Shown here: one piece after another, positions 31,931 to 43,257 of the stretch | Layout: each line of letters opens with the position of its first letter | How positions within the stretch are numbered: the first letter of the stretch is position 1 | Source: Warburgia ugandensis | Taxonomy: Eukaryota > Streptophyta > Magnoliopsida > Canellales > Canellaceae | Direction of reading: 5' to 3' | DNA: 64,000 bases | Assembly (NCBI GenBank): GCA_035236585.1 | Contig: CP141138.1 | Span: forward strand, 30,391,437 to 30,455,436 | Notes under the pieces: model-generated | The model's input: only the letters and a program-made list of their open reading frames with translations | The model's database searches: none | What the model was told of the DNA's origin: nothing | Made by a program: the position numbers and the translations under genes

Positions 31931-34900
31931 TGATGAGTGTCCAAATTTATATAATAATCACCCAATTAATTACCCTTGTGTCATAACTTATAATGGTAAA
32001 TTAGGGTTTTTAGTCAAAATGTATAAGACATGCATTTTTGACCTAAAAGATAAAATATTTGATAATTTGTGAATTCAAAGGCTAATTTGGGGTAAGTATG
32101 TGAATAATCATATTTTTTTAGAATTTAATTAGAGTTTTTGTAAGAGTGGAGATGTTCCGATGACTGAGATCGATTGAGATGAAAATTAAAGATCAAGATT
32201 AAAAGATCGAGTCGGCCCAAATATTATCATTCCAAAGTGAAATCAAGAACCAAGATAAATTAAAGATGGAATTAGAGGAGTCAATGGTGTCCAAAGTGGA
32301 TCCATGTTCAAGCCATGCAAAGTCCATCACCTTTGCATAAGTTTCACGTAAGCCACCTAGCCAAATTTAAGATATTAAGAAGGCGACAAGCTAAGGAGCC
32401 TAGCCAGCCACCAAAGTCAAGCATTTGAGCCATCATGCTAAGCCAAGAAAGCTATAAAATCCAGCCATGAAGTGAAGCCAATGGATCACTCAAAGTTAGC
32501 CATTGAGCCATATTAGTGAAGCTACATGGAAGGCCATGATTGGAGAAGAATCCAAAGAAATATTCTTGAGATTTCTGGGGTTATTTTGAAGATAATTGGG
32601 AAAAATCTACTAGGATAAGGTAGCATATGGAGCACTAGAAAGACACCTCCTTATTTTTATTAATTTTTGATGATTTTGTCAAAATTTTCTCACTTTCCAC
32701 CTTACCACTAAGGGGCATTACGAATTTCACTTTCCCAACCAAGAGTCCTATCTTTCTAAGACTCTCTCACCTTCCTAAACTGCCAGTTCAACTAGCCAGC
32801 CAACCCTAGAGTGCCACATAACCTATCTAACCAATCCCCACTTCTTAGGAAACTATTTAGCCAATCACTTTTCCCCACCTCACCTTTCTTTCTTATCTTT
32901 TTCTTATCCCTCTATTTCCTCCCATATTCCCTTCATTATTAAGAATTCCATGTGAACCACATTAAGAGAGAGAGAGTTCCACATGAAACTCCTACAAAGT
33001 AGGAGCTTCCCGCCCTTCCTTGCCTCATCCATTCCACCACCCTCCTTATTTTCCTCTAGCCTAACCAATCACCTTGCGCTTTACTCTCCACCTCACCTTC
33101 TCTCTCTTGCCTCATCTCTCCAACAACCTTTCTAATTTCAAAAGGGCATTCATAATTTTTATAAGGGCAAGATGTCCCTTCCTAAAAAGGTGGCATCTCC
33201 CACTTGTTTCCTTCTTTGATAAACCCTAAGCAGTCCTCCATATCTTAATCCTATCCATCCAATCATCTTCCCATTTCATCCCCACCCTACCCTTACTTCA
33301 AGTTACCCTAGAAAACTTACGACATAAAGTATAAAAGATCCCCAATAAGGATTCATAGCATAACTATTTGAAGGAAAAGAACGCCCACTCCAAAAGGAGG
33401 CATCCCTTTCTTCCCCTCTCTCCTCTCCTCTTGAATCTTCAATGAACTTTTCCTTTGGTGGCTGCTCTTCCATTATTCTTACAGGCACTTTGTTCAAGTC
33501 AAGGTAGGCCTCTTTTCCCTTGTTATTTTGCTCATTGTTCCATCTTGCATAAGCTTTTGATTCCTTCGCTCTTTAGCTTGCTTTCCTTAGTATTCCTTAG
33601 GATTCATCTTAGCTTTCTATTATATCTTTCTTTGATCTTCATTTCGCTAGATGAAGGGGGAATTAGAGGATTATTATTTTGGGTGTTTCATGATATACGA
33701 ATGGTGCACACATTCTATGTATGGTGCACACCTTCCTTGTAAGCTTTAACTTTAAATCCTCTTTGGTTTTAATTGTGTGCTTAGTTGAGAGCCTTTCCAT
33801 TCTTTAACTCTTCTTGCTTAAATCCAAGGTTATTTTTCCCTTTAGGTGATAGCCTAGGGGAAGTCACCTTGAATCTATTGATCATACTCCCTTTTCTTTG
33901 CTTTTCCTTACCATGAGATCCCCCTTGATTCAATTGATCTCTTACTTGATTTCCATGGTGTTCCACAAGCTTTGCCTTTACTTTCTAGTGGATTTTCCCT
34001 TGATCTCAATGCATACTTCTTTATAATTGATGTCAGATGATTGAAGAAGGGTTTAACATGTATTTTTGGGTTGATTAAGATCAAGTACCATTCATTATAA
34101 TAGGCTACAATTTTCAGATTTGGTATACATGTATTGTGCACTATGTTGATGGATTTTGCTTTGATTCAATGAAGTTATTTGGAGTTTCTAGTTCATACTT
34201 ACTTTTGGAATTTAAATGTCTCACTTGTTGAATGTTTGATTGCATGAAAAGTGCTCAATTCAATGTTTTACATGTCTCATTGATTGGATATTAAAAAATA
34301 ACACACTGTTGGAGCCTTTGAATGAAATGTTTATATTTAATTTCTAGCACCTTATACTTCATGTTTGCTTGATTCTTTAACCCAATTATAGTGTTAGATT
34401 GTTTAGTCAATGCTTGAATTAGATTTCATGTGCTACGTTTTAAAATTAAGTACTTAGGCCAACTCCTAACCCACAAATCATGCACACCATTTCATGGTCA
34501 TGCGCATGATACTTGGGGAGTTCCCTTTTACTTGCTTGATTAATTATTGTTTTCCTTTAGTTTCTTGTTTTGGTTTAGATTCCATAATTCACTAGTTTGT
34601 GTCTTAGTTTAGTTTTAAATTTTAGTTTAGGAAAGTGATTGCATTGTTTCCTTATAATAGTTGCTAATTTTCCTGTTTAGAAAGTTGCTAAATTTCATTT
34701 TTAGGAAGTTCTCAATTTAGGAAAGTTTTATTTTTAGAAAGTGTGTTTAAAATGTTGTTAAATTTAGTATGTTTTAGTTTTAGCATATTTCATGTGTTAA
34801 TCTTTCATTCTTAGTTTAGGAAAAAATTTCACTGTCTTTGGCTAGGTCAAATAATCTAAGCAAGGACCCACTAATAACACAAATCATTTGATTCCTCATG

Positions 34901-34955
34901 GGATCAACTTCCATTGTGTGATTTACTACAATTAATTCATGCGCTTGCCTACAAA
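31931..34955 (+). mobile_element. LTR-like block B, inverted relative to A
   Basis: The reverse complement of this block follows block A from about 34955 leftward and follows block C to its end. For example, atttgggccgactcgatctt on its - strand corresponds to atttaggtcttggctcgatc at about 39420. It abuts block A at about 31930. No primer site is recognised beyond 34955. It could be a solitary LTR on the + strand. Fossil. Confidence 0.5.
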
Positions 34956-37325
34956 GCTTCTAAGTGAAGTCATGCAAAGCCCAACAAAGAATAGAGATGT
35001 CCAATGCAAGCCTAAAGGAGTTACACATTTTTTTCTTATTCTAAATTAAAACAACTCATACACATGGGGCCCATATGTAGACTATTTACTTTATCTCTCT
35101 CACTCTCACACATACAAAGGGACCACAAAAGATATACATGTTTTTCTCCCTTGATTATAACTTGGAGAAAAAGTGTTATGGTGGAGAGAAAATAGTAAGA
35201 AAAAAATGTCTTAGTTGGAGTGGAATAAATAGGAATTTTACAGTCCCAAATCATCAGGTTTTTAAGAAATAAATGGCCAAGATTATCACTTACTTAGGGC
35301 TTCCTAAGAGCTCCTAAGTTGGATGTTTTCCTATGGGAATAAATCAACTCTACCGAGGATTCTTGGGAGAAGCTACATAGAGAAAAGGAAAGAGAGTAAG
35401 GGGGGATGAGTGTAGACATATTTGGGGAGATTCTGAGAGAGATTTTAACATTTAAAATAGGGATTCAAGGAGAGAATACTGAGGTGCATCAATGAGATTT
35501 TAGGTTGTGGAGGAAACTACAAAAACATAAGTAGGAGAGATAAGCAAAAGAGAGAGGTTTGAGACTTCTTAAAGGGAAGAGTACATTAGAGGACGTCTCT
35601 CTCTCATTTTTTAGTGGTTAGGTTGTTCAACATTTTACTCTAGGGGAAGAAGAAATAAAAGGAAGTTTGGACATCCTTGGGAGAGAGGCTAGGATTGCTA
35701 AAAGAGGAGAATGTCTGGTTTCTCTAAGGAACCATATGTGTTTTACTTGGGGCTCGACATTCTCTCTTTGTTGCTTGAGTTTCTAAGGGATTTGCCTTAT
35801 CTTGGACTTGTTCCCTTCTCTTTGATGAGTGACACATCACTAGAGAAAGAGTTTTTTGGCTATGGTTTGAAGGAAGTGTTTTTATTTGCTTAGTTGGAGA
35901 AGATCTTAGATACTCGATGCGGGACATATCAAGGGTGATCCTAGGCATCTACTTCTAGTCCAAGGGAATTTTTGTTTCCTTTTTGATTTTTTTTGTTTTT
36001 ATAATGTTCTAAATATTAAATATTAAAGATTAATAAAGTTATTGATTCTCTTTATTAGTTTTAATGTTTAGATTATATATGTTTTGTTATGGGTTATTTC
36101 AAGTATCATTATAGTTTAGTTCTTGTTTCTTATCTGAAGTGTTATTAAGTACTTGTTGTGATTTAAATATTAGTTTCAATAGAATGTCATTCTTCTTTTT
36201 TTATTTTGAATGTTGAGTTAAGATGTTTAGATGCTAATATTATAGGAGTTTATTTATTGCTTTTAGATAGATTTACTTAAGCTTTGGTTATAGTTTATGT
36301 TCTTTGTTTTAGCTTAGATTTAGAGTTTAATTTTACGCTTAGATTAGCCTAGGATTTAGTGAAGTTTTCAGCCACTATAGGATAGTTTTTCAACCATCCT
36401 AGGCATAGCAAGAAACTTAGCTAACCTAAGCTACAGTAGGAACTCTTTTTCAAGATGTTTTATGGTAGTTTTATGCTAGAATGTTATTGATTTTTAGGGC
36501 ATTTTTCATTAATTTTAGGATATATTTTTCAGAATTAAATTTTTTTTTTTTTCTTATTTCATGCTTCATTTATAGCTTAGATTAGTCATTTAATAAGTAA
36601 AATTTAGGTCAATTTTTAGGCTTTTTTATCTTGTTATTTGGGACATTTCTTTTGCTACATTTGAGTGTGTTTCTCATGCTAATCATGTGTAGCTAATTTC
36701 TCTATCTAGGGTGTAGATGAAATCATATTAAATAACTAACTTTGTTCATGTTTCAGTGATCATTAAATTTAGGAATTTAAACTATTAATTCTTATGATAA
36801 TCCATCTAATGTAATATACATAACTAGTACTATTTTCATGAAAATTATGAGGTATTTTCTATAGTTTAGGGACTAGTTATAGTATACTAATTAGCTTGAT
36901 ATATATGGACTCATAGTTAGTTTGTAATTGTAAAAAATACAAGTCTCCGTTTGTATACATATATGTTAAGATAAGAAAATCATTAGAATTGAAAAAATAT
37001 AAGAATCAGGACTTTTAAAACACATATCTTCCATTATTGTTATATTAACACATGAAATATTAAATCATTGGTACCATTTTATGAATTCTATAATTCTTAA
37101 AGTTGTGGATTTTGAAACCCTAAACTTTATAGTTTGGTTAATTTACTATTTTCTAGTGTAATTGATAATAATTAGATTTCCTTAATTGTTTGTTTCTCAT
37201 TACTTGGCTAGATTAGAATATTTAAAGTAGATTCTAATTAAAATTCTAAATTTCAAAATTGAGTCCTTGTGGCATTGACCCATACATGTATGTCTATATT
37301 TCAATAGACCCATGTGCTTGTAGAA
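34956..37325. other. Intergenic, nothing recognised
   Basis: Strongly A+T-rich, with T-rich runs near 35970-36000 and 36540-36550. The short open frames at 35711-35893 and on its complement have no recognised domain. Possibly decayed repeat. Confidence 0.35.
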
Positions 37326-39700
37326 ATTTTAAAATAATATTAATTGTAGATGCCACATGATGTATGTTTTATAATTACTAGCAAGAGCATGAATCAAAGT
37401 AGTATGATATACAAGAGTAAGGTAGGTCCCAAGAGGTATGTCGCAGACTTTCAATAGATTGAATTTTGTTTAAACCTTTTATTTATAGCCAAAAAACATG
37501 GTATTTGATTGAACTAGGAAAGTAACTAATATTGTAAAGTAAACATGCATGGAATTGGAAAGCACAACTAAGGAAACTTGATGAAAATACTTACTTCTAA
37601 AAACAAAAAAACTTCTAAACTTTCTAAACAATCTAAAATGCAATGACTTAAGCAAGATTTCTTAAACTAGAACTAAACTAAAGTTAACACACTTTAATTA
37701 AAGAAACTACCTTAAGTACCATGTGCATGTGCCATGGAGTGGTGCACATGGAACTTGTAAGGATGTAGATGGACGGTGTGTATGATTTTTAGGATTATGC
37801 ACGTGTAATCTAAAGAAAGCAATAAAGAGATTGGTTAAGGTGCAACATGGGTTCTAATCATTAAGCAAACTATTCATTGATCTAAGAGGATTGAGTACAT
37901 GAAACTTATGGAATTGGAATGGAAATTTAACTATGAATGATATGCTTGCTGCATGATTGATTGCGCATGGGATTGTGTGTGCTAATCATGTAGTAAACTA
38001 ATAAAAAACACTTAAGAACTTTAAGGCATTGAAATTAGTCAAAGGAGTGTGCAATAATCATGAACTTTTCAATGAATGGAAATCATTACAATTCAAAGTG
38101 CGTATGGACATAATAAGCAAGATCTATGCATCACTTTTCAAGAACATAAAACCAATCTAAACTTGTCTTCAAGTACTCGAAAACAGTCCAACAATCACAC
38201 TTAAAGTAGCATGCATGTTCACCAAAGAAGAGTGAAGAAAAAGAGAGCAAAAGAAATGAATTATGGAGGTAGAAGATGGAAAGGAGTAAGAAAATAGGCA
38301 AAGGGAAAACAAGGAGATTCAAGGGAAAAATAAGCAAGGAAACAAAAGGGATTTAATGGTTGCTTTCTCTTGGCTATCACTACAAGAGCTAGCAATCTTT
38401 GAATGAAAGGAAACTAATGCAAAAGAGAGCAAAACAATGGAGGAATTGTGCACATAAAACAAGGAATTAAATAAAACACTTAATGAAAAGAAAACAAGAG
38501 GCAAAACTAACCTTAAAAGCTTCAAACTTAAAGGAGAATTAAGCCTTGAAACTTGAATGGAAGCTAAGCATCCAATGGAAAAGAAGTTGAAGGCTTGAAG
38601 ATGGCAGGAATTCTTTAAAGAATAGCCAAGGAGTAGGCATGGTGCTCCCTTGGTTTCTAAGGTAAAAACATGGTGACCTTCTTAGGTTTGCTACAATTCT
38701 AGTTTAATGGATAAGATAAAGGGGATAAGGATAGGGATAACGTAGGAAACTTAAGATGGGGATTAAAAGTAGGAATCTAGGAAGGTGGTAAGAAGTGAGG
38801 TTTAAGAGTTGGATGTAAAGATTTTAGGAGATTTTGGACATGAAATTCGTATGGATGCTAGGAAGGTGGGTGGAAAGTGGTTTAAGGTAGAAAATATGGA
38901 ATTTTAAGGAGTTTTAGAAAGGTGGGAGGTGCCACTTTTCAAGGAGGTTCCACCACCTTGTTCCTATATCAATTTCCTTAAAGAGAGGGTTGGAGATAGC
39001 GAGACATATGGATAAAGAAAGTTGGGAAGAAGATAATGGATGGCTCTTCTTTAATTGGTCCACTTAACATGCTATATTACCATTTTCATTTTCATCCAAC
39101 TACCTTCTAATTATCCTCTTAAAATTTTACCATTTTTACATAGGATAATTGCTTCAAAAAGTAATCCAATCATGTGGCTCAATGTGGCATGGTTTAAATG
39201 GCTTATTTGGATCTAAGTCCTTTGGTTTCAAGGCTTGGTTTCCTTAGGTTTCCTTGTTACATTAGGAAACCTCATGTACAGATCCAATTCTCATGCAAAG
39301 GTGATAAAATGGAATGGCTTTTTGCATGAGCCCATTTTAGTCACCTTTGAATCTTCTTATTGATTTCTTACTTGCCTTAAGATGATCTTAAACCTTGATT
39401 AAGCTTTGAAATATTGACATTTAGGTCTTGGCTCGATCTTTTGATCTTGATCTTCAAATCTTATATTACTTCATCTTGGTCGTTGGATCATCTTTTCAAT
39501 ACCCACAAAAGATTAGAAACTGTAAATTCTAGAAAAATATGATAAATCACATACTTACCTTGGATTAGCTCCTAACGCTACAAAATATCAAACTTTTGAA
39601 TTATTAAGTTAGAAATGCATGTGTTCTGAAATAAAAAAAAACTAGAATAATGCCTATAATTTATAACACATGAGATACTAATTGATACTTTTTATACAAA
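37326..39700 (-). mobile_element. LTR-like block C, same orientation as A
   Basis: Its left end (tagcaagagcatgaatcaaa, then gtaggtcccaag) aligns with the start of block A next to the primer site. Its middle has gccatggagtggtgcacatg and tctcttggctatcactacaa, like A. Its right end (39400-39700) aligns with the outer end of B. It appears to be the most complete of the three, about 2.3 kb. Non-coding fossil. Confidence 0.5.
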
Positions 39701-39825
39701 ATTGAAAACTAATCACCATGAGTAGATTCTTTACTAAATCTTTAAATACTAAAGTTTTTTGAAATAGTTAAGGATTTTATATATGTGATCCTTACTTCTG
39801 TCAAATATGGAACTACTGTCAGCAT

Positions 39826-42064
39826 GGTTCTTATCATCAATTTCTAATGCAAGATGGGTTTCTCTTCAAGGGTAATCTATTGTGTATTCCTAAGTAATCC
39901 CTTAGAGAAGCCTTAAAGCTCAAGATGGAGACCTTGTCAAACACTTTGGGAGAGATAAAACTATTGCCCTCATAAAAGATAGATTCTTTTAGTGAAAAAT
40001 GGTAAAAGATATTTCTAAGCATATGCACCATTGCAAAACATGTCATTAGGTAAAAGGCTAACTTCAAAACAAAGGTTTATATACTTCACTATCTACTCCT
40101 AACTCTCCTAGGGAAGAGGTTGGTATGAAAGTTGTCATTGAGCTACCAAGAATGCAACGAAATAAAGATTTAATCACGATAGTTTTTTACCATTTTTAAA
40201 AATTTACACATTTTATTACACTAAGACTATTGAGGATTCACATGTGGTGAATTGTATTCTAAAGAAGTCATTACACTTCATAGCATTCCCAAAACAATCA
40301 CATTAGATTAAGATCACAATTTTATAAGTCACTTTTGGCATCCTTTATGGAGAAAACTTGGAACTCAAGTGCAATTAAGTTCATCTTATCATCCTCAAGC
40401 TGATAGGTAGACTAAAGTTGTTAATGTAAGTTTGAAAAACCTATTGTGAAGATTTGTGGGAATGAACATCCACCAATGAGATTTATTATTAGCTCATGCT
40501 AAGTTTTCTTTCAAAAGTTCTTATAGTCAAACAATAGGTTATAGTCCTCTTGATGCAGTGCATGCAAAGAATCCTTTAAGTCCAATGGATTTAGTACCCC
40601 CATGATAGACAACAATTTTAGTGGAGATACTGAGGAGAGAGCAAAGCCAATTAGGAATATGCATGAGCAAATCCAAGCACAGATAGAAAGGCAAAATGAG
40701 AAGTATAAAGAACAAGCGGACAAACACAGAAGATCTATAGAATTTCAAGAAGGAGATTTGGGTGGTACATCTTAGAAAGGATAAACTTCTCAAGAAAAAC
40801 ACTCTAAGCTCAAGTAAGAGTAGCAAGTCCTTTCAAGATTTTAAAGAAAACATGTAAAAATGCAAGCTAGGTCTACCAATAGAATTTGAAGTCTCCAACA
40901 CTTTCAATGTAGCAGATCTTTCACCATACAAAGGAAAGGATGATGCATATAGCTCGTGGACAAGTTCTTTTCAACCCAGGGAGAGTGATATGGGAGTGTC
41001 CTAAAATTCCAAGATCGATGATGGATCAAAAGAAGATAAGAATGATAAGCAATTACTGATCTAGATCATCATCAAAACATCTTAAGTTAAAGTGTTTTGG
41101 ACATCATAGATCTCGAAGGAGTATATATCTTGAGTCCTCAACAAAAGAGTGTATTGGATCATCTAGGAAAGATGTCTTGGATCATAAAGGATGAATGTCT
41201 AAAATTCAAAATGGATGGATTTCTCGGATTCACAGAACATAGACACCTTGGATTTTCACACGTGAATGTTTTAGATCTTCCTATGGGAGACAACCCACGG
41301 TTCATTCAAATCATTTCTAATTCCACATGGTCAAAACATTTTCAAGAATGCCTTCCTTGGTCAAGGTGTATTGACTAGTCAGGATATCAAATCATCCAAG
41401 ATTAAGGAAAGTTCTGTTAAAGGAAGTTTGGTAGTTTAAGAACTTGCTATTTGTAATCTATGTATATAGAAATTGCTTGAATGGGTTTAGGCAACTACCT
41501 AATGCTAGAAAGTGTTGTTTGGACAACACCTAAGTTTAGAAAACTCTTGTTGAAAATGTACCTAAGTTTTAAATTATTACTTAATATAGGAAACTCTTAT
41601 ATATGTAAAGTGATTATAGTCTTGTAAATTTCTTATTTGGGAGGCATAGCCTTGATGATGATGATGATGATGTTGTTGCCATTTATCTATACCCCCTAGT
41701 AGCCTAAATCAAGATATAATATTTGAAGGTTTTTTTTCATTGAAGGAGTTAGATAATTATATGCTTTCTTTGATTCTTTTGTATCTCTTAGAAGGATCTA
41801 AGAGTGGTGGAGGTGCCTCATTCTATATCTTTAAGTTAGTGAATTTTGGGTATCCTTAAAGTGGTGAGCTAGTTTTATCAATAGTTTTATATCTTTTTCA
41901 TTGTGATTATTCTGTATCCAAGGATTGGTAAGCTATATTATATATATATATATATATATATTAGTTTTGTATCTCTGTGGTTGTAATTGTTATGTATCCA
42001 TAGAGTGGTGAACTATTTTTAGTTTTTCCTATTATATTTCATTCTATCTAATTATTTGGTATTA
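39826..42064 (+). mobile_element. Partial Ty3/gypsy element, second copy of the SMC2-intron family (broken)
   Basis: It is homologous in order to the 3' part of the 10261-19640 element but lies on the + strand. It covers an RNase H-integrase remnant (from about 39826), the end of pol, a purine tract (cagggagagtgata) ending at 40990, and a 3' LTR at 40991-42064. The 5' part is missing. An old fossil with many breaks. Confidence 0.8.
40991..42064 (+). repeat. 3' LTR of the partial gypsy copy
   Basis: A 1,074-bp LTR starting tgggagtgtcc. It ends tatttggtatta, where the other LTRs end in tatca. It includes a (TA)n tract at 41936-41962. Similar in length to the 1,068-bp LTR at 18573-19640. Confidence 0.85.
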
Positions 42065-42920
42065 ACGCATCCATAATAAGTTTCTAAATACAAGAGATCC
42101 TTGAATCATCCATAAGTTTCTAACTAATATTATATTTGTTTCCCAATTGAATTTCCAAAGTTTCACATATGTTTCACCTTATTAGTGCTCCTTTATGACC
42201 TTAAACATGTCCTTTGAGAAATACATTTCACATACCCAAGCAATGTATTTGGTAACTATGGCATCAAATGAAAATGTAGAGAACTATACACAAATAGAAT
42301 TGCAGGCCAAATAACAATTTCATTCATCTATTTTGAGATCCAATATCCTACTGCCAAAGGCATATCAAGCTAAATAGTATAAGTTAGTTAGAACATACAA
42401 AATCAACTATCAAAGTACTAAAAGCTACTTTGTAACTTTTGCCCCACTTAGTCACAGTCTTAGTAAGACAATTGTAAGAGTGCACCAAGAAACATGGTAA
42501 AACTATGCGTCTATTGAAACTTGATGGTATGCACATTACTTGTACCCCTCTTCTCTTGAGATTAGTTATAGCCATATTGAAAATATGAGGTAGAAAAAGA
42601 AATAGTATTTCTCTTTGTACAAAGAGAGGAAAGGTTCTAATTTCTATTGTTCCATAATAGCAGTAGATATCATTAGCTACATTCTACATGGTTGTGAGAA
42701 CTATACAACATATACCACTATATCTTTGGGTTAAATGAAACAAAAGCCAGAAATTTGAAGGCAACCCAGGTACGAGCCTATAATAAAAAGAAATTTATTT
42801 ATGTAACCACAATTAAAATCTAAGGATAAATTATTTATTTTATAATCATATACATTTGATAGAAAATTGTCTCTTAAAAATAATGGAATGAGAGATACAA
42901 TTTTGAATAAAAATGTAGTT
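42065..42920. other. Intergenic, nothing recognised
   Basis: A+T-rich sequence between the gypsy LTR and the target-site duplication of the RTE LINE. No gene supported. Confidence 0.4.
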
Positions 42921-42980
42921 TATCTAAAAAAAGCATAACTCTGCCAATGCCAGTCCCAAGCCCAAATGAAAAAGGAGGGT

Positions 42981-43257
42981 CTTGCGTCAAGTGCCAACCG
43001 GCAAAGGGGAAGTTGAAGATGATTCTGTTATTTCTTTCTTACAAATGAATATGCATTTGTATATTAGTTTGTGAGGAAGATATGAAAATCATCTCCAACT
43101 TCTTAAAATACGGCCACCCTTGCGTCAGGTTGCCAGCCGCTAAGGGTTTAGCTGAAGATGATTCTTGTTATTTATTTTATGCTTGCAAATGAATATGCAT
43201 TTGTATATTAGTTTGTAAGGAAGAAATGAAAATCATCTTTAGCTTTTTAAAACTACA
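42981..43257 (+). repeat. Two tandem hairpin-forming units in the RTE 5' region
   Basis: Units start cttgcgtca at 42981 and 43119 (period 138). Each holds inverted arms, aagttgaagatgatt with aatcatctccaactt in unit 1 (43010-43024 with 43087-43101), and agctgaagatgatt with aatcatctttagct in unit 2. Inside is a second small palindrome (caaatg-aatatg-catttg). The arms vary in a compensating way between units. Confidence 0.75.

Noticed and set aside
41640-41675. ccttgatgatgatgatgatg in the gypsy LTR as a possible RTE 3' tail
   Set aside because: The preceding bases (gggaggcatag) do not match the RTE end (gggataagg), and the LTR length is normal without an insertion there.
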